NCBI GenBank assembly: GCA_026636295.1
Contig: CP089453.1
Coordinates: forward strand, 310,001-374,000
Source: Medakamo hakoo
Taxonomy: Eukaryota; Chlorophyta; Trebouxiophyceae; Coccomyxaceae
Length of the DNA: 64,000 nt
Direction of reading: 5' to 3'
Below, piece after piece: positions 34,301-46,265 of this stretch. Made by a program: the position numbers and the translations under genes. The notes under the pieces were generated by a model. The model was not told the origin of the DNA. It made no database searches and worked only from the letters and a program-made list of their open reading frames with translations. Within the stretch, counting starts at the first letter, position 1, and the number at the start of each line of letters is the position of its first letter.

Positions 34301-35553
34301 GCCGCGATGGCGGCGGCGGCGGCGGAGGCGGAGGCGGAGGAGCCGGGCGCGCCTGAGGCCGCAGCTTCGACAACGGCCGCCGCAGCTGCCGCCGCCGCCG
34401 ACGGCTGCCAAACCGCCACGGACCCGTCGGCGGCTGTGGTGATGAGCGCGTCCCCGCCACCACCGTCCGGCGCGGCGAGGGCGACGGCGGACGTGACGGC
34501 GCCTTTGTGCCCGCCGCCCAGGCGCGCCAATACGGCGCCCGTGTCGGGGGAGACTAAGAAAACGGCACCGCCCGCCGTGCCGACGGCCAGGGTCGGGGAC
34601 AGAGGCAGGGCCGCAGCCGGCGGGTCGCCACTGCCACCACCGCCTCCGGCGGGAGCGGCCTTGCCGTGCGCGTCGGCGGAAAAGCGGGCCAGCAGCGCCA
34701 GCGCGCTGGGCTGCCGGGCGTCCAAACTCCCGCGCGGCAGCTCCCAGCCGCGACCCTCCCCACTCCCGCCCACGTCCCGGCACAGGACTTTTGTGTCGCA
34801 GGCGGCGATGAGGAAGCGGCGGCCGTTGGACAGGGCGGGTGCGGCCGCGGCGGCGGCGAAAGGTGGAGGGCCCCTCGCAGCGGACGCCGCTGCCGCCGCG
34901 GCACTCCCACGCGGCACGGCGCGCGCCGCGCCGCGCGTCGCCTGGTCGGCCAGGGACCAGGCCAGGGTTTCGGCGTCGACCCAGGCGAGGGCACGGACGG
35001 CGCCGGGTGCGGCGGCCGAGGCGCGGGCGGCAGACGCGAGGGCGGCCGCTCGCGCGGCAGCGGCAGCCCGGCCGCGCGGCGGGTAGGCGGTGGCATTGGA
35101 GCCGGCTTCGCCCGCGGCCGCTTCAGCGGCTCGAGCCAGCAGGGCGTCGCACGCGGCGCGTTCGGCGGCCGCGCCGACGGGCTCTTCCAGGAGGGTCTGT
35201 TTTGATGTGGTTGATGGGAGTGGGATGGTTGAAGCGTGGGGGATGGGTCCAGTCGGTTTCTCTTTTTTGGCGTCGCCGTCTCCCCCGTCCCTCTCCGCTG
35301 CTCACCGTCCCTGTCTCCCAGTCCCACAGGGTGAGTGTGCCGGCCACGTCCGCGAAGGCGAGCCAGGGTAGGGTGGGGTGGAAAGCCAGGGCCTTGACCT
35401 GTGTGTTTTTGTTTGGGAGAGGCAACAAAAAAGCAATGGGGTGACGGAAATGGAGACGTTGGAGGCGGTGGATGGATGCGGTGTCCATCGCTCGACCAAG
35501 CGGACCTTGTTGGCCGTCGGCCGCAGGGCCGCGGGCTGGAGGGACTCGGCCAT
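31324..35553 (-). CDS. TWD40-1: TWD40-1-like WD40/solenoid protein of the TSET (TPLATE) complex
   Basis: Minus-strand exons 35506-35553 (16 residues), 35306-35398 (31 residues) and 31324-35196, all phase 0, give 1337 residues. The spliced N-terminus reads ALRPTANK then VKALAFHPTLPWLAFADVAG and TLTLWDWETG, matching the land-plant TWD40-1 opening in which Arg-Pro-Ser/Thr-Asn-Asp-Lys is followed by a His-Pro-Thr-x-Pro-Trp WD repeat. Further anchors: GRRFLIAACDTKVLCRDV, GHKGAVTSAVALAAPDGGGG, ALRLATAGADGTVALWEIGS, and PKLYAVAAHPLRGDVAAVGG. Residues beyond about 900 are helical, Ala-rich and should form the alpha-solenoid half. In plants this protein is part of the eight-subunit TPLATE endocytic complex at the plasma membrane. 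Gly/Ala insertions pad the loops. The assignment rests on remembered family motifs, not a search. Confidence 0.78.
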
Positions 35554-35676
35554 GCGTGCGGTGCGCGTGTGACGGGGGAATGCCCGTGAACCGAAGTCTG
35601 AGTGCGCGCCGGCGCCGATGGACTCCCTCACTCTCCTGTTTTGCGAGCGCTCGCGATCGAAAACACAGCACACACC

Positions 35677-36518
35677 ATGCCGCCGCCCGTGCGACTGGCC
35701 CCTCCACCAGGGCTGGTCATCGCAAAGACCGTCTTCATTGCTGTGCTCGACATTGCGGGCGCAGGGTAAGGGCTTGTGGCGCGGGGACACGCACACACAA
35801 CAGCGCGCGCGTGCTGCGCTCGCCTGGGGACACCGCCCCACCGCCTTGCCACAACCCATCCATCACCCACCCTCTCAACAGCCCGCGCGCCCTGCTGTCC
35901 CTGCAACCCGCCGACGCGGCCACGCCTCGCACGCTGACGCCCCTGCTCATTGAAGGCGATGGAGTGGGGACCTCCGCCTTCCCGCCCTCGGAAACGGGCG
36001 GCGCGCCCGCTGCGGCGGTCTCGTTCGGCGACGGGCGGCTGACTGCCATCGTCGTCGCCGCGCCGCTGACGACGCCGGCCGCTGCTGCCGGCGTGGCGGC
36101 TGGCATTGCCCACCTGGTTCCGGAGGGCGCGGACGTGCGCGTCGTCGCCGCGCTGCACGGGTTGAGGCCGAGCAGTGGGGCCCCCAAGGATGGAGAGGTG
36201 GTCGTGGCCGACGCGGCCGCCCGCGTCCACGACCCGGCCGTCGCGGCCCTGCTGCACGCGTTGGCGGCGTGTGGACACACGCCGCCCCTCATCGCCGTGC
36301 GCGGGCACCGGCCCGTGGAGGCCGGCGAGGGCGCGGGCGCGGCGGGCGCGCTGGGCGAGGCAGCAGCAGCCACCGCGCCGGGCGTCGTGCGCTTTGCGGC
36401 CGAGCGGTGTGAGGCGCTGGCGCCGGACTTGGCGGCTGTCCGGGAGGTGGGGGGTGAGGGGGTGGGGCCCGGCGGCGTGGCCCGGGAGCCGGAGGCGGGC
36501 GGGTTGCTGTACTGTTAG
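35677..36518 (+). CDS. Conserved-looking alpha/beta protein, function unknown
   Basis: Exons 35677-35765 and 35882-36518 (phase 2) give 241 residues. The start MPPPVRLAPPPGLVIAKTVF is followed by alternating hydrophobic strands and Ala-rich helices: AAAVSFGDGRLTAIVVAAPL, GVAAGIAHLVPEGADVRVVA, and AAVAALLHALAACGHTPPLI. The pattern resembles a single Rossmann-like or proteasome-assembly-chaperone (PAC1-type) fold, but no motif is decisive, so I leave it unnamed. There are no membrane segments and no obvious targeting signal. It starts 123 bases from the TWD40-1 start on the opposite strand, the closest head-to-head pair in the window. Confidence 0.6.
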
Positions 36519-36692
36519 GGGGGCGGCGCCCCCCTCCCTGTTTTCCAACCCCCGCGCCCACCCCCTTCCCTCAATCCATCCCACACACACACACACACCT
36601 CCCGCCTCCTGGCGCGCCGAGAGCGCGCCTCCCTTTCGCGGCTGCTTACTTGCCCGCTCCCGCTGCTGATGCTGCTGGCTGGTGGTGGGACC

Positions 36693-37197
36693 CTACCGAC
36701 AAAACTTGTCCGCCTTGGTCGCCACGCGCATGTCCAGGCGCTCCCCGGCCGTCTCCCCCCGCACGGGCGCGGCGTACCCGTGCAGGACGGCCGGGCCGGC
36801 CCTGAACTTGTGGCCGTGCGGCCCGACCGCGCCGGGCGCGGCGTCGGCGACGACCGCCGCCCGGCGCGCCGCCGCTTCCAAGCCGAACTCCTCGTCGTAC
36901 GACTTGGGCAGCGCGGCTTTCAGCTTGGCGTCCGCGTCTTCGCCTGCCGCACCCGCCACGGCCTCCTCCGCCGCCGCCAGCGCCGCCGCTTTGTCCAGCT
37001 TTTTCTTGGCTTTCTTCGCCCGGCGCGCCGCTTTTTCCTCGTCCCAGGGTGTGCCGCCTGGGTTGGGTGTGTGGTGGCGTGTTTTTGTGGATGGAGGTGG
37101 AGGGACGCGGAGGCGCGAGGTCGGCGCGGCGGGGCATGGATGCGGCCGCATCATCCCACCTCGCACCTTTCAGATTGAGCTTGCCGCCCACGGGCAT
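36693..37197 (-). CDS. Small Lys/Ala-rich protein
   Basis: Minus-strand exons 37167-37197 (31 bases) and 36693-37057 (phase 1) give 131 residues. The N-terminus MPVGGKLNLKGGTPWDEEKA resembles the GGKLKLKG opening of FAM32A-like proteins. A basic coiled stretch follows (ARRAKKAKKKLDKAAALAA). The C-terminal part, SYDEEFGLEAAARRAA then ERLDMRVATKADKFCR, does not match FAM32A, so the family is uncertain. The high Lys content suggests a nuclear or nucleolar location. The tiny first exon is supported by the donor AAAG|GTGCGA and by the uninterrupted Gly-Gly join. Confidence 0.65.
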
Positions 37198-37388
37198 CGC
37201 GCGCGCTCAGGCTGCGTGTGAGCCCGCTCGCGAGCGGGAGGTGGGCGGGCGGGTGGAGGGCGGAGCGGCCGGGGTGGCGACGATCAAAGCGAAAGCCAAA
37301 AGCACTTCTGTGTGCAGGGCGCGGCCAGCGCCGCCGCCGACGAAACACTCTGCTTTTTTGCGGAACAAACAAAAAACACTCCCGCGCC

Positions 37389-38239
37389 ATGCCGCGGGCA
37401 CGCGCCCCCGCCCTGGTCGTGATATGTGGCCCACCAGGTGCCGGCAAGACCACCACAGTCGCCGCCATCGCAGCCGCACTAAAAGCCGCCAACGCGGGGC
37501 GGGTGTGGATCATCGACGGCGACGCCGTGCGCCGGCTGCCGGCCCTCGCGCACGCGGGTGCGTTTGCTGCGTCTTGTTCGACCTATGCCACTCCCCCCAC
37601 CCCCACGACCGTGACGGCGGTCAGCACTCCCCTCACCCTCCCGTCACCCCTCAAAACACACAGACCCGACCTCGGACAAGATCACGCGCGGCGCGTACCG
37701 CGCCGCCGTCGAACGCGCCCTGGCGGCCGGCGCCGCCGCCGCCGCGAGCGCCTCGCCCCCGGCACCCCTCGGCGCCGTCCTCGTCGACGGCTTGAACGAC
37801 GTCTCCGGCTTCCGGTACGAGCTGTGGTGTGCGGCCCGCTGTGCTGCTGCGTCCGCTTGCCTGACCGTCGTCATCCCGGGCGGCGGGCCGGCCGTCGAAA
37901 AGGGGTGGGACGGCGGGACGAGGCTGGTGGCGGCCCCCCCGCCGCCGACGACGCCTGGAGGGCCGGGCGCCGCCGCCTCCGCGTACGGGCCGCCCGCCCA
38001 CACGGCGGCCCTGGCCGCCCGCTTTGAGACGCCCGACCCGGCCAACAAGTGGGAGCGGCCCCTGTTTGTGGTGGGGCGGGGGGGGCATGGCGACTGGACT
38101 GACGGCCGACTGGACTGGTGCGCCGTCGAGCCCGCCCCGCCAGCAGCGCCGTCGGGCGCCCGCGGCCTCGCTGACCGGGGTGGCCTGGACGCGGGCTGGC
38201 CCCTGCCGGCCGTGGCGGCGGCCGTCGCGGCGGCCGTGG

Positions 38240-38283
<44 letters not shown>

Positions 38284-38694
38284 CTGGCGACGCCCGCGCC
38301 GCGCAGCGCGCCGCCCGCCCGCCCGCTGCAGCCCGGCATCTCCACCGCCACGGCCCGGGCGTCGGGCGCGGACGCCCTGGCGCTGCTGGACGCGGCGCTG
38401 CAGCGTGTGGTGGTGACGATTGCGGGCGAGGCGGGGGCGACGACGCACTACCGCCTGGGGCCGGACGGCGCGGCCGCGGGCGGAGGGAGGAGAGGCGAGG
38501 AGGATGGAGGCGGGGCGGCGGACGGCACGACTGTCCTGTCCCTGCCGCGCCCGCCCACGCTGGCTGAGCTGCGGCGGCACAAGCGGGACTTTCTCAGGGC
38601 GGTGACAGCACCGCTGGCCACTCCACCCGCTGACGGCGCGGCGGCCGTGCGCCAGTTCGCGGCGTACCTGGCGCGGCACGTTGTGGCGAGGTAG
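37389..38694 (+). CDS. KTI12: KTI12/DRL1-type Elongator-associated P-loop ATPase
   Basis: Exons 37389-37557 and 37664-38694 (phase 1) give 399 residues. The N-terminus carries the P-loop LVVICGPPGAGKTTTVAAIA (residues about 9-28). Then come SDKITRGAYRAAVERAL, the strand-Walker B equivalent AVLVDGLNDVSGFRYELWCA, and AALAARFETPDPANKWERPL, all KTI12 hallmarks (the family's D-S/L-N-x-I-K-G-Y-R-Y-E-L-W-C and R-F-E-x-P segments). The C-terminal third has TLAELRRHKRDFLRAV near the end. KTI12 is needed for Elongator to modify wobble uridines of tRNAs; the plant homologue DRL1 affects leaf development. A poly-Gly run (residues about 245-257) is encoded by (GGC)n. The protein is head-to-head with the Lys-rich gene over 191 bases. 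Confidence 0.85.
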
Positions 38695-39121
38695 CACAAA
38701 AAAAATGGGAGGGGGAGGGGTAGATTGATGCGAAAAAGAACACAGAGAGTCTTGTAGTGTCGACCAAGGCGCGTGCGCGCGCTCCCGACTTCTTGTTACT
38801 TACACGGTTTTGTGAGCGTTCTGGGGTGTTCCCCAGCGCGCGTGCCCCGCCGTGGGTGTGTCAGGGAAAAGCAAAGCAAGGAAAAAAGACAAGGTAGGAA
38901 AAAAAAAGGCAAAGCTTTTGACGCACTGACGAGGAGATTGAAAAACCTAAATAGATTTTTTTTCGAGGGGGAGATGCGGCAAAAGGTTTGGGGGTGATGG
39001 ATGGGCGGCCTACCAGTGGAGGGGTCGGGGGCGCGTCGGCGCGTGTTTGTAGTAGTAGACGTCAAGGCAAAAGGGGGGAAGGTGGTGCTTTACGAAAGGC
39101 CCAAAAAAAAGGCGCAAACGC
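38695..39121. other. Convergent intergenic gap, locally AT-rich
   Basis: One of the least GC-rich parts of the window, with several A and T runs between 38698 and 39110. Two 3' ends face each other here. No gene seen. Confidence 0.5.
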
Positions 39122-40221
39122 TCACGCGTGCTTCTTGGCCTGGGCGCCCTTCTTGGCGGTGGCGGGCTCCGACGCGGGCTTGGCCGCGGGCGCGGCAGGC
39201 TTGGCCGGCGCGGGCTTGGCCGGCGCCGGCGCGGCCTTGGCCGCCGGCGCGGCCTTGGCCGCCGGCTTGGCCGCGGGAGCTTTGGCCGGCGCGGCGGCAG
39301 CGCCTTTCGCGGCGCCCGTCCGGCCGGCCGACGCGGCGCCGGGCTGGTACAGGTCCGCGCCGCCGTCCGTGCCGACGCACTGCAGCGGCTGGCCCGGCCC
39401 GGAGCAGAAGCAGAAGCCGGACCGCGGGCAGACGGGCGGCCCCCACTCCTGCTCGGAGGACGCGGCGCCCGGCTCCGGGTCGCCGCCGCCGGGCTCGCCA
39501 GTGGCCGGGCGCGGCAGGCGCGGCATTGGGACGAAGGGGACGAGGCCCGGGCGGCCGGCGGGGCCGGCGGGGCCGGGCGGGCCGGCGGCGCCGCGCGGGC
39601 CGGCGGGGCCGGCGGGGCCGCGGGAGGGCACGGGCTGGCGCGCGCCTGTGTTGTGTGGGTGGTGGGGGATGGAGGAGTGGGGTGGGGGATGGAGAATGGT
39701 GGGGGCGTGGGGGTGCGGGAAAAACCCCACCCCCTTCTGCACTCACCGGTCGGGTTGGCCGGCTCGCCCGGCTGGGCGTTGGACCCGGCTTCATGCGGCG
39801 TCTTGAACCACTTGTCCTGAGGGGGCGGCGTGTGTGCGGTGAGGGTCGGGGTGTGTGTGTGTGTGTGTGTGTGTGGATGGGAATAGAGCTGTTGGCTGGC
39901 CCCCGGCACCTCCGGGCGCGCGCGGTCCGCGCGCCTTACTCATCCCCGACGACGGGCACGCCCCCGCCGAATCCCGCCCAGCCGCGCCCTCTCTCACCTT
40001 GTTCCAGAACGTCTTGCCCTCGGCTTCCTAAAAGAGGCGAGCGGGAGGGAGGGGGGGCGGTGTAAGGCGGCCGTTGTGCGGTGTGCGAGAGAGGGCTGTC
40101 GACCAATGCGCGGTAAAACGAAAAACAGCCAAAAACGCACCACGCCCTCCTTGGAGGCGGCGCCCGCGGCGGCGGCGACCAGGGCTAAGAGCGCCACAGT
40201 AAAGAGAGCGTGCCGTGCCAT
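39122..40221 (-). CDS. Secreted collagen-like protein with Lys/Ala/Pro tail
   Basis: Minus-strand exons 40141-40221, 39998-40027 (30 bases), 39747-39816 and 39122-39645 give 234 residues. MARHALFTVALLALVAAAAG is a clear signal peptide. Exons 2 and 3 encode a short linker (EAEGKTFWNK, DKWFKTPHEAG). Exon 4 opens with collagen-type Gly-x-y triplets (GPAGPAGPRGAAGPPGPAGP, about nine triplets), then a small Cys cluster (CPRSGFCFCSGPGQPLQC), and ends in about 75 residues of Ala/Pro/Lys repeats (AAKPAAKAAPAAK), like a linker-histone tail or a cell-wall protein arm. It probably goes to the cell wall or extracellular matrix. The exon 1 donor could also be three bases earlier, which would drop one Val. 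I know of no named family with this combination. Confidence 0.75.
39851..39875. repeat. (GT)n microsatellite in intron 2 of the collagen-like gene
   Basis: Thirteen GT units without interruption, within the 39817-39997 intron (CA on the coding strand). Confidence 0.95.
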
Positions 40222-40708
40222 GGTGTGGTGTGAGGACGAGGGAGTCCTGTTGGGGGTGGAGGGGGGAGACGTGGGGGGGCGTTCATTTTAGAGGGCGCGC
40301 GCAAAATGTCTGCCCAACACCCCGCGGCGGCCGGCGGCGGCCGACTTTGCGCCTCGGGGGGCTGACAGCAGAGGGGTAAGGGGCCGCGGCGTTGGCGCTG
40401 AATTTGGGTACGCGGCAGGCGGGCGGACCTTGGGCGTGAACGGACGCGAGCGAGGACTGACTGAGGTAATGTGCGAGTGGGTGCGGGCGGGCGGGGCGCC
40501 TCCCTCTGCAATGCTCTCACACGCGAGAAAGACGGGGGTAGAGAAGAAAAAACGCCTCGCGCACGTCCCTGGCCTGTCCTCCTCCCCGTCACCCGCGCCC
40601 GCGCCGACGACACGCGCGCTCTCGCCACCCGCACACCGCGCTCGCGCCGGCCCGCGCCGCCCCTCCCCACAGAAAAGTCAGAAGAGAAGCTCGGACGCAG
40701 CGGACGCG
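40222..40708. promoter_or_regulatory. Divergent interval between collagen-like and ORMDL genes
   Basis: 487 bases between two start codons. GC-rich, with GGCGGCCGGCGGCGGCC at about 40326-40342 and a purine-rich GAAGAAAAAA stretch near 40543. It must hold both promoters; I recognise no specific motif. Confidence 0.4.
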
Positions 40709-41706
40709 ATGCCAGCGTCGTCCTCGGGCCCGCCGCCCGCGCCGACCGCCGCCGCGTCCCCGCCCATCGCAGGCCGCCTCCGAAGGGCCAGCCTCGAAGA
40801 ACCGAGGCGGAGTGTGACGACCAACCGCAACGCTGAGTGGATGAGCCAGGTGCGCGTGTGTGCGCGGCGAGTGTTTTGGCCAGGGGCCATCGCTTCCCGC
40901 CTGGGCCCCACCCGGGGGGGGCGGACCAACCCTGGGTTTTTTTTTTCACGGGCCCGTCCTGGCGCCGCGCGCGCGCCGCCTCTCACGACCCTCGACGCAC
41001 ACATACACAACCCCGCGCACCACACACACAACAGACCGTGGCCTGGGCCTTCCTGGCCGGCATCCTGCTGCTGACGTGGCTGGCCGCGTCGGCGGCGCTG
41101 GGCGACGCGCCGGGCCCCGCCTGGAGCGTCGTCCACCTGGCGCACGCGGCCGTGTCGTTTTACTTGCTGCACTGGGCCAAGGGGTCGCCCGTGCCGGCGG
41201 ACCAGGGCAAGTACGACGCGCTCACGTTTTGGGAGCAGGTGTGTGTGTGGGCGGCTGTGGCGGCGGGGGCGGCGCGTTTTTTTTCTGGTCCCGCCCTAAC
41301 CCTGGGGCCGCGCGCGCTTTTTCCACCCGGCCGCACTCCCAACACGCCGCGCCTCCGCCTTCCAACCTTTTCACACACAGCTGGACGACGGCGTCCAAAA
41401 CACGGGCACGCGCAAATTCCTGACCGTGCTGCCGGTGGCCACATTTTTGCTGGCGAGCCACGGGACGGCGTGGGAGCGGCAGGTGATATGGGGAGAGGGT
41501 GGGGGAGGTGGGAGATGGGAGGGCAGAGGGTGCGGAGGAGGGCGGGCAGAGCACGCACGTTTCCACTCACACCACGGCACGCACTCACACCACACCACAC
41601 CACACACCAGCCGCTGGCCCTCAACGCCCTCGCCCTCGTCCTCTGCCTCGTCCCCAAACTGCCCGCCATGCACCGGGTCCGCATCTTCGGGATCAACCGG
41701 TGGTGA
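40709..41706 (+). CDS. ORM: ORMDL-family regulator of serine palmitoyltransferase
   Basis: Exons 40709-40849, 41035-41238, 41381-41482 and 41611-41706, all phase 0, encode 180 residues. The N-terminal 40 residues are Ser/Pro/Ala-rich with SLEEPRRSVTTNRNAEWMSQ, the family's conserved N-R-N-x-E-W entry. Then come hydrophobic segments AWAFLAGILLLTWLAASAAL and VVHLAHAAVSFYLLHWAKGS, the conserved DQGKYDALTFWEQLDDG, TGTRKFLTVLPVATFLLASH, LALNALALVLCLVPKLPAMH and the terminal VRIFGINRW. ORMDL proteins sit in the ER membrane and restrain sphingolipid synthesis. The RRAS...RRS segment before the first helix could be a phosphorylation site, as in yeast Orm1/2; this is inference. The four-exon model is fixed by the alignment. 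Confidence 0.94.
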
Positions 41707-41993
41707 AGGGGAAAGGGGGGACGGACGGGACGGGTCGTTTGTTTTTATCCGTTTTCGTTGTTGCCTTGCACGTGTACCACTTTTTCGGTTTTGCGTAGAG
41801 TGAGGGCGGGGGGCAGCGTGCGTCGAAAAGGGGCGTGTGTGTGTGTAAGGGGCGCCTTGCATCCGGGGCGTCATTCTTTCCGTCCCTCAAAAAGTGCAGG
41901 TCACGACGGAGAGGGCACGTGGCAGCCCTCGTCGGAGCAACGGCTCCGCACTTTCTCAAATATCTCTGTCACACAAAAACCTTCCCCGTCGCC

Positions 41994-44354
<2,361 letters not shown>

Positions 44355-44383
44355 AGCAGCAACACGCACACGCCTGGGTTGGG

Positions 44384-44407
44384 GGATGGATGGATGGATG
44401 GATGGAG
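44384..44407. repeat. (GGAT)n tetranucleotide repeat in a convergent gap
   Basis: Five to six GGAT units just after the GAPDH stop, followed by a GA run. Confidence 0.9.
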
Positions 44408-44651
44408 AGAGAGAGACAACAAACAAAGCCAAAACGTCTGCCATTTCTGGAGAGTGTCTTCTTGTCTTATCAACGTACGAAAACGTGTGTGCACGTAGGG
44501 TCTGTGTGCTGGTTTGTCCATTGACGTGTGGATACGGATCCGGGCGCGTGCAGGAAAGTGGAGAGCGAGCGAGCGAAAATGCGTGTGTGTGTGTAAAAAC
44601 CATCCCTCCTAAAAAAAGCAACAAAATCGCCACCGCCGGCCCTCGTCTCCC

Positions 44652-45874
44652 CTAGAAAAACTTTATGCCGAGGTCGTCCGACGACGAGCCCGTGAACAGC
44701 CTGTTGGGATGGGTGGATGGCGGCGGGGCGTGAGAGAGAGGAGGAATGGGAGAGAGGAAAAAAGAGCGCTCGCCCCCGACCCCTCACCCACCACCCCACA
44801 AACCAGGGAACGCACTTGGCCACGCCCCGCCCTTCCAGTTGTTTGACCGCCTCCACGATCAGCTCCTTGGGCAGGCCCTCGAGCTCTGTTGGTTTTGGGT
44901 GGGTGGGTGGGGAGGCGGTGAGCGCCGCGTGCTTCCTCGTCCCCCTCCGTCCCCCCCACCCCGCCTCCCCTCTCACACCACAGACGGCGCTCCCTCTCAC
45001 TCACCCGTCCCGGCCGCCTCCTCCGTCGCCAGCTCGTCCACGGTGACGACCTGGCCGGCCATGCCGGCGTCCCGGGCCCAAGCCGCCACGGCGTCGGCCC
45101 ACCCGGCCAGCGGGCGCCACAGGACGAGGGCCCGGGCCCTGCCGCCGTCCAGCCAGAGTGCCTGGGAGAAGGCGGGCGTTGGGTGTGGGTGGGGTGGGGA
45201 GTGGGTGGGTGGGGTGGGGGTGGGGGACGGGGAAAAAGAGGGCTTGCTGCGTGTGCCGGCTGGGCCGCACCCTTACTCCTTGCGCGCGTACCTGCCCTGC
45301 CGTGACCATGTCTTCCAAGAAGGCGGCCCGCGCCTCCGCGTTCAGCCGGCCTGTTGTGTGTGGGGTGGCCGCCGGGATGGAGAGAGAGTTGAGCGCGCAC
45401 GGGTTGTTTGTCTCGCGCCCCCGTTTTTTCCACCCCCTCAAAAAAACTCACGGTCGATGGCCTTGTTCCAAAACAAGGGCGTGTCATCCGCCGCGTCCGG
45501 CGTCAGGAAGAAGAGCTGTCGGAGTGCAAGGGGGGACGGGACGCAAAGCATGAGGTTGTGGGTCGGTGCTGCTGCCTGGGACACCGAGCGGCGAGGCCGG
45601 GGGCAACCTCTCCCTCCCCCTCCCCTCCTCCGTCTCTCGCGCCTTGTGATGCCTGCAAAACGCCAGGATCAGGGACCGCCACAGCTCAGACTGACGGGTC
45701 CGCGTTTCCGCGACGGGCTGGAGGCTGTTGTTGTTGTTGTTGTTGTTGTTGTCGTGAGAGAGAGGGGGGGCGAGGTTGGGTGCGAGTGGCGCAGGAGGCA
45801 TGCACTCTTTTGCAAAAAACGCACGTGAAGTACGGTGGGTATCCATAAAAGGCGGGCCACTCAAAGGCTGCCAT
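44652..45874 (-). CDS. VPS25: VPS25, ESCRT-II subunit
   Basis: Seven exons on the minus strand: 45825-45874, 45643-45724, 45452-45515, 45292-45350, 45005-45161, 44816-44885 and 44652-44700. They give 176 residues, the length of the human protein. The chain opens FEWPAFYGYPPYFTLQP (the VPS25 F-E-W-P...Y-P-P-F-F-T-L-Q-P start), then ELWRSLILAFCRHHKLFFLT, DTPLFWNKAIDRRLN, the first winged helix, ALVLWRPLAGWADAVAAWAR, ELEGLPKELIVEAVKQLEGR and SSSDDLGIKFF at the end (family G-x-K-F-F). ESCRT-II recruits ESCRT-III at multivesicular bodies. Intron 2 starts with GC, not GT (AAG|GCGCGA at 45642), because no GT donor gives the conserved H-H-K to L-F-F-L join. Intron 1 holds a (GTT)n tract. Confidence 0.94.
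45726..45752. repeat. (TTG)n trinucleotide repeat at the 3' end of VPS25 intron 1
   Basis: About nine TTG units; on the coding strand it reads (CAA)n and forms the acceptor region itself, ending ...CAACAACAG. Repeat length changes would act directly on the splice site. Confidence 0.92.
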
Positions 45875-46265
45875 GGCAAGAGGCCTCTTGAGAGAGAGCG
45901 CTCTGTGGGAGCGGCGCCCCCAGCAGCGGCGCCGGCCGCGTCCGCGTCGTCGGCGGGTGGTTGAGGAGGCGGCTGCGTGGCCGGCTGGTGTTGGGGGTGG
46001 GTGGAAAGGGATGGGGTGGCGGCGGCGGGCGCGGCGGTCGAGTGCAACTCTTTCGCCGCGCGTTTTTTTTTCAAAAAAGGGCGCGGTCGCTGCTGCCTCT
46101 TTCTCAAACGGTTGACACGCAGGAGCGTGAACACAGGTGCGTCACAGGCAAAGCGTGACCGCGGACGAAAAGGCGACGCGGGTCGCCGCGAAGGAGAAAG
46201 GAGGAATGCGATAGCGCTACGCACTCTCACTCACTCCCATTTTTTTTCTGCGAGACAAATTGAGT
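45875..46265. other. Intergenic, upstream of VPS25
   Basis: 391 bases with T8 (46062-46069) and T9 (46241-46249) tracts. Holds the VPS25 promoter and the 3' end of the next minus-strand gene. Nothing else recognised. Confidence 0.45.

Noticed and set aside
31271-35086. 1271-residue plus-strand open frame opposite TWD40-1
   Set aside because: No motif, composition Ala/Pro/Ser-rich. The minus strand has WD repeats and consistent exons.
35677-36518. Naming the alpha/beta protein PAC1 (proteasome assembly chaperone)
   Set aside because: Only a general fold-like pattern; the family's C-terminal motif is not visible.
36693-37197. Naming the Lys-rich protein FAM32A
   Set aside because: Only the GGKLxLKG start matches; the C-terminus differs.
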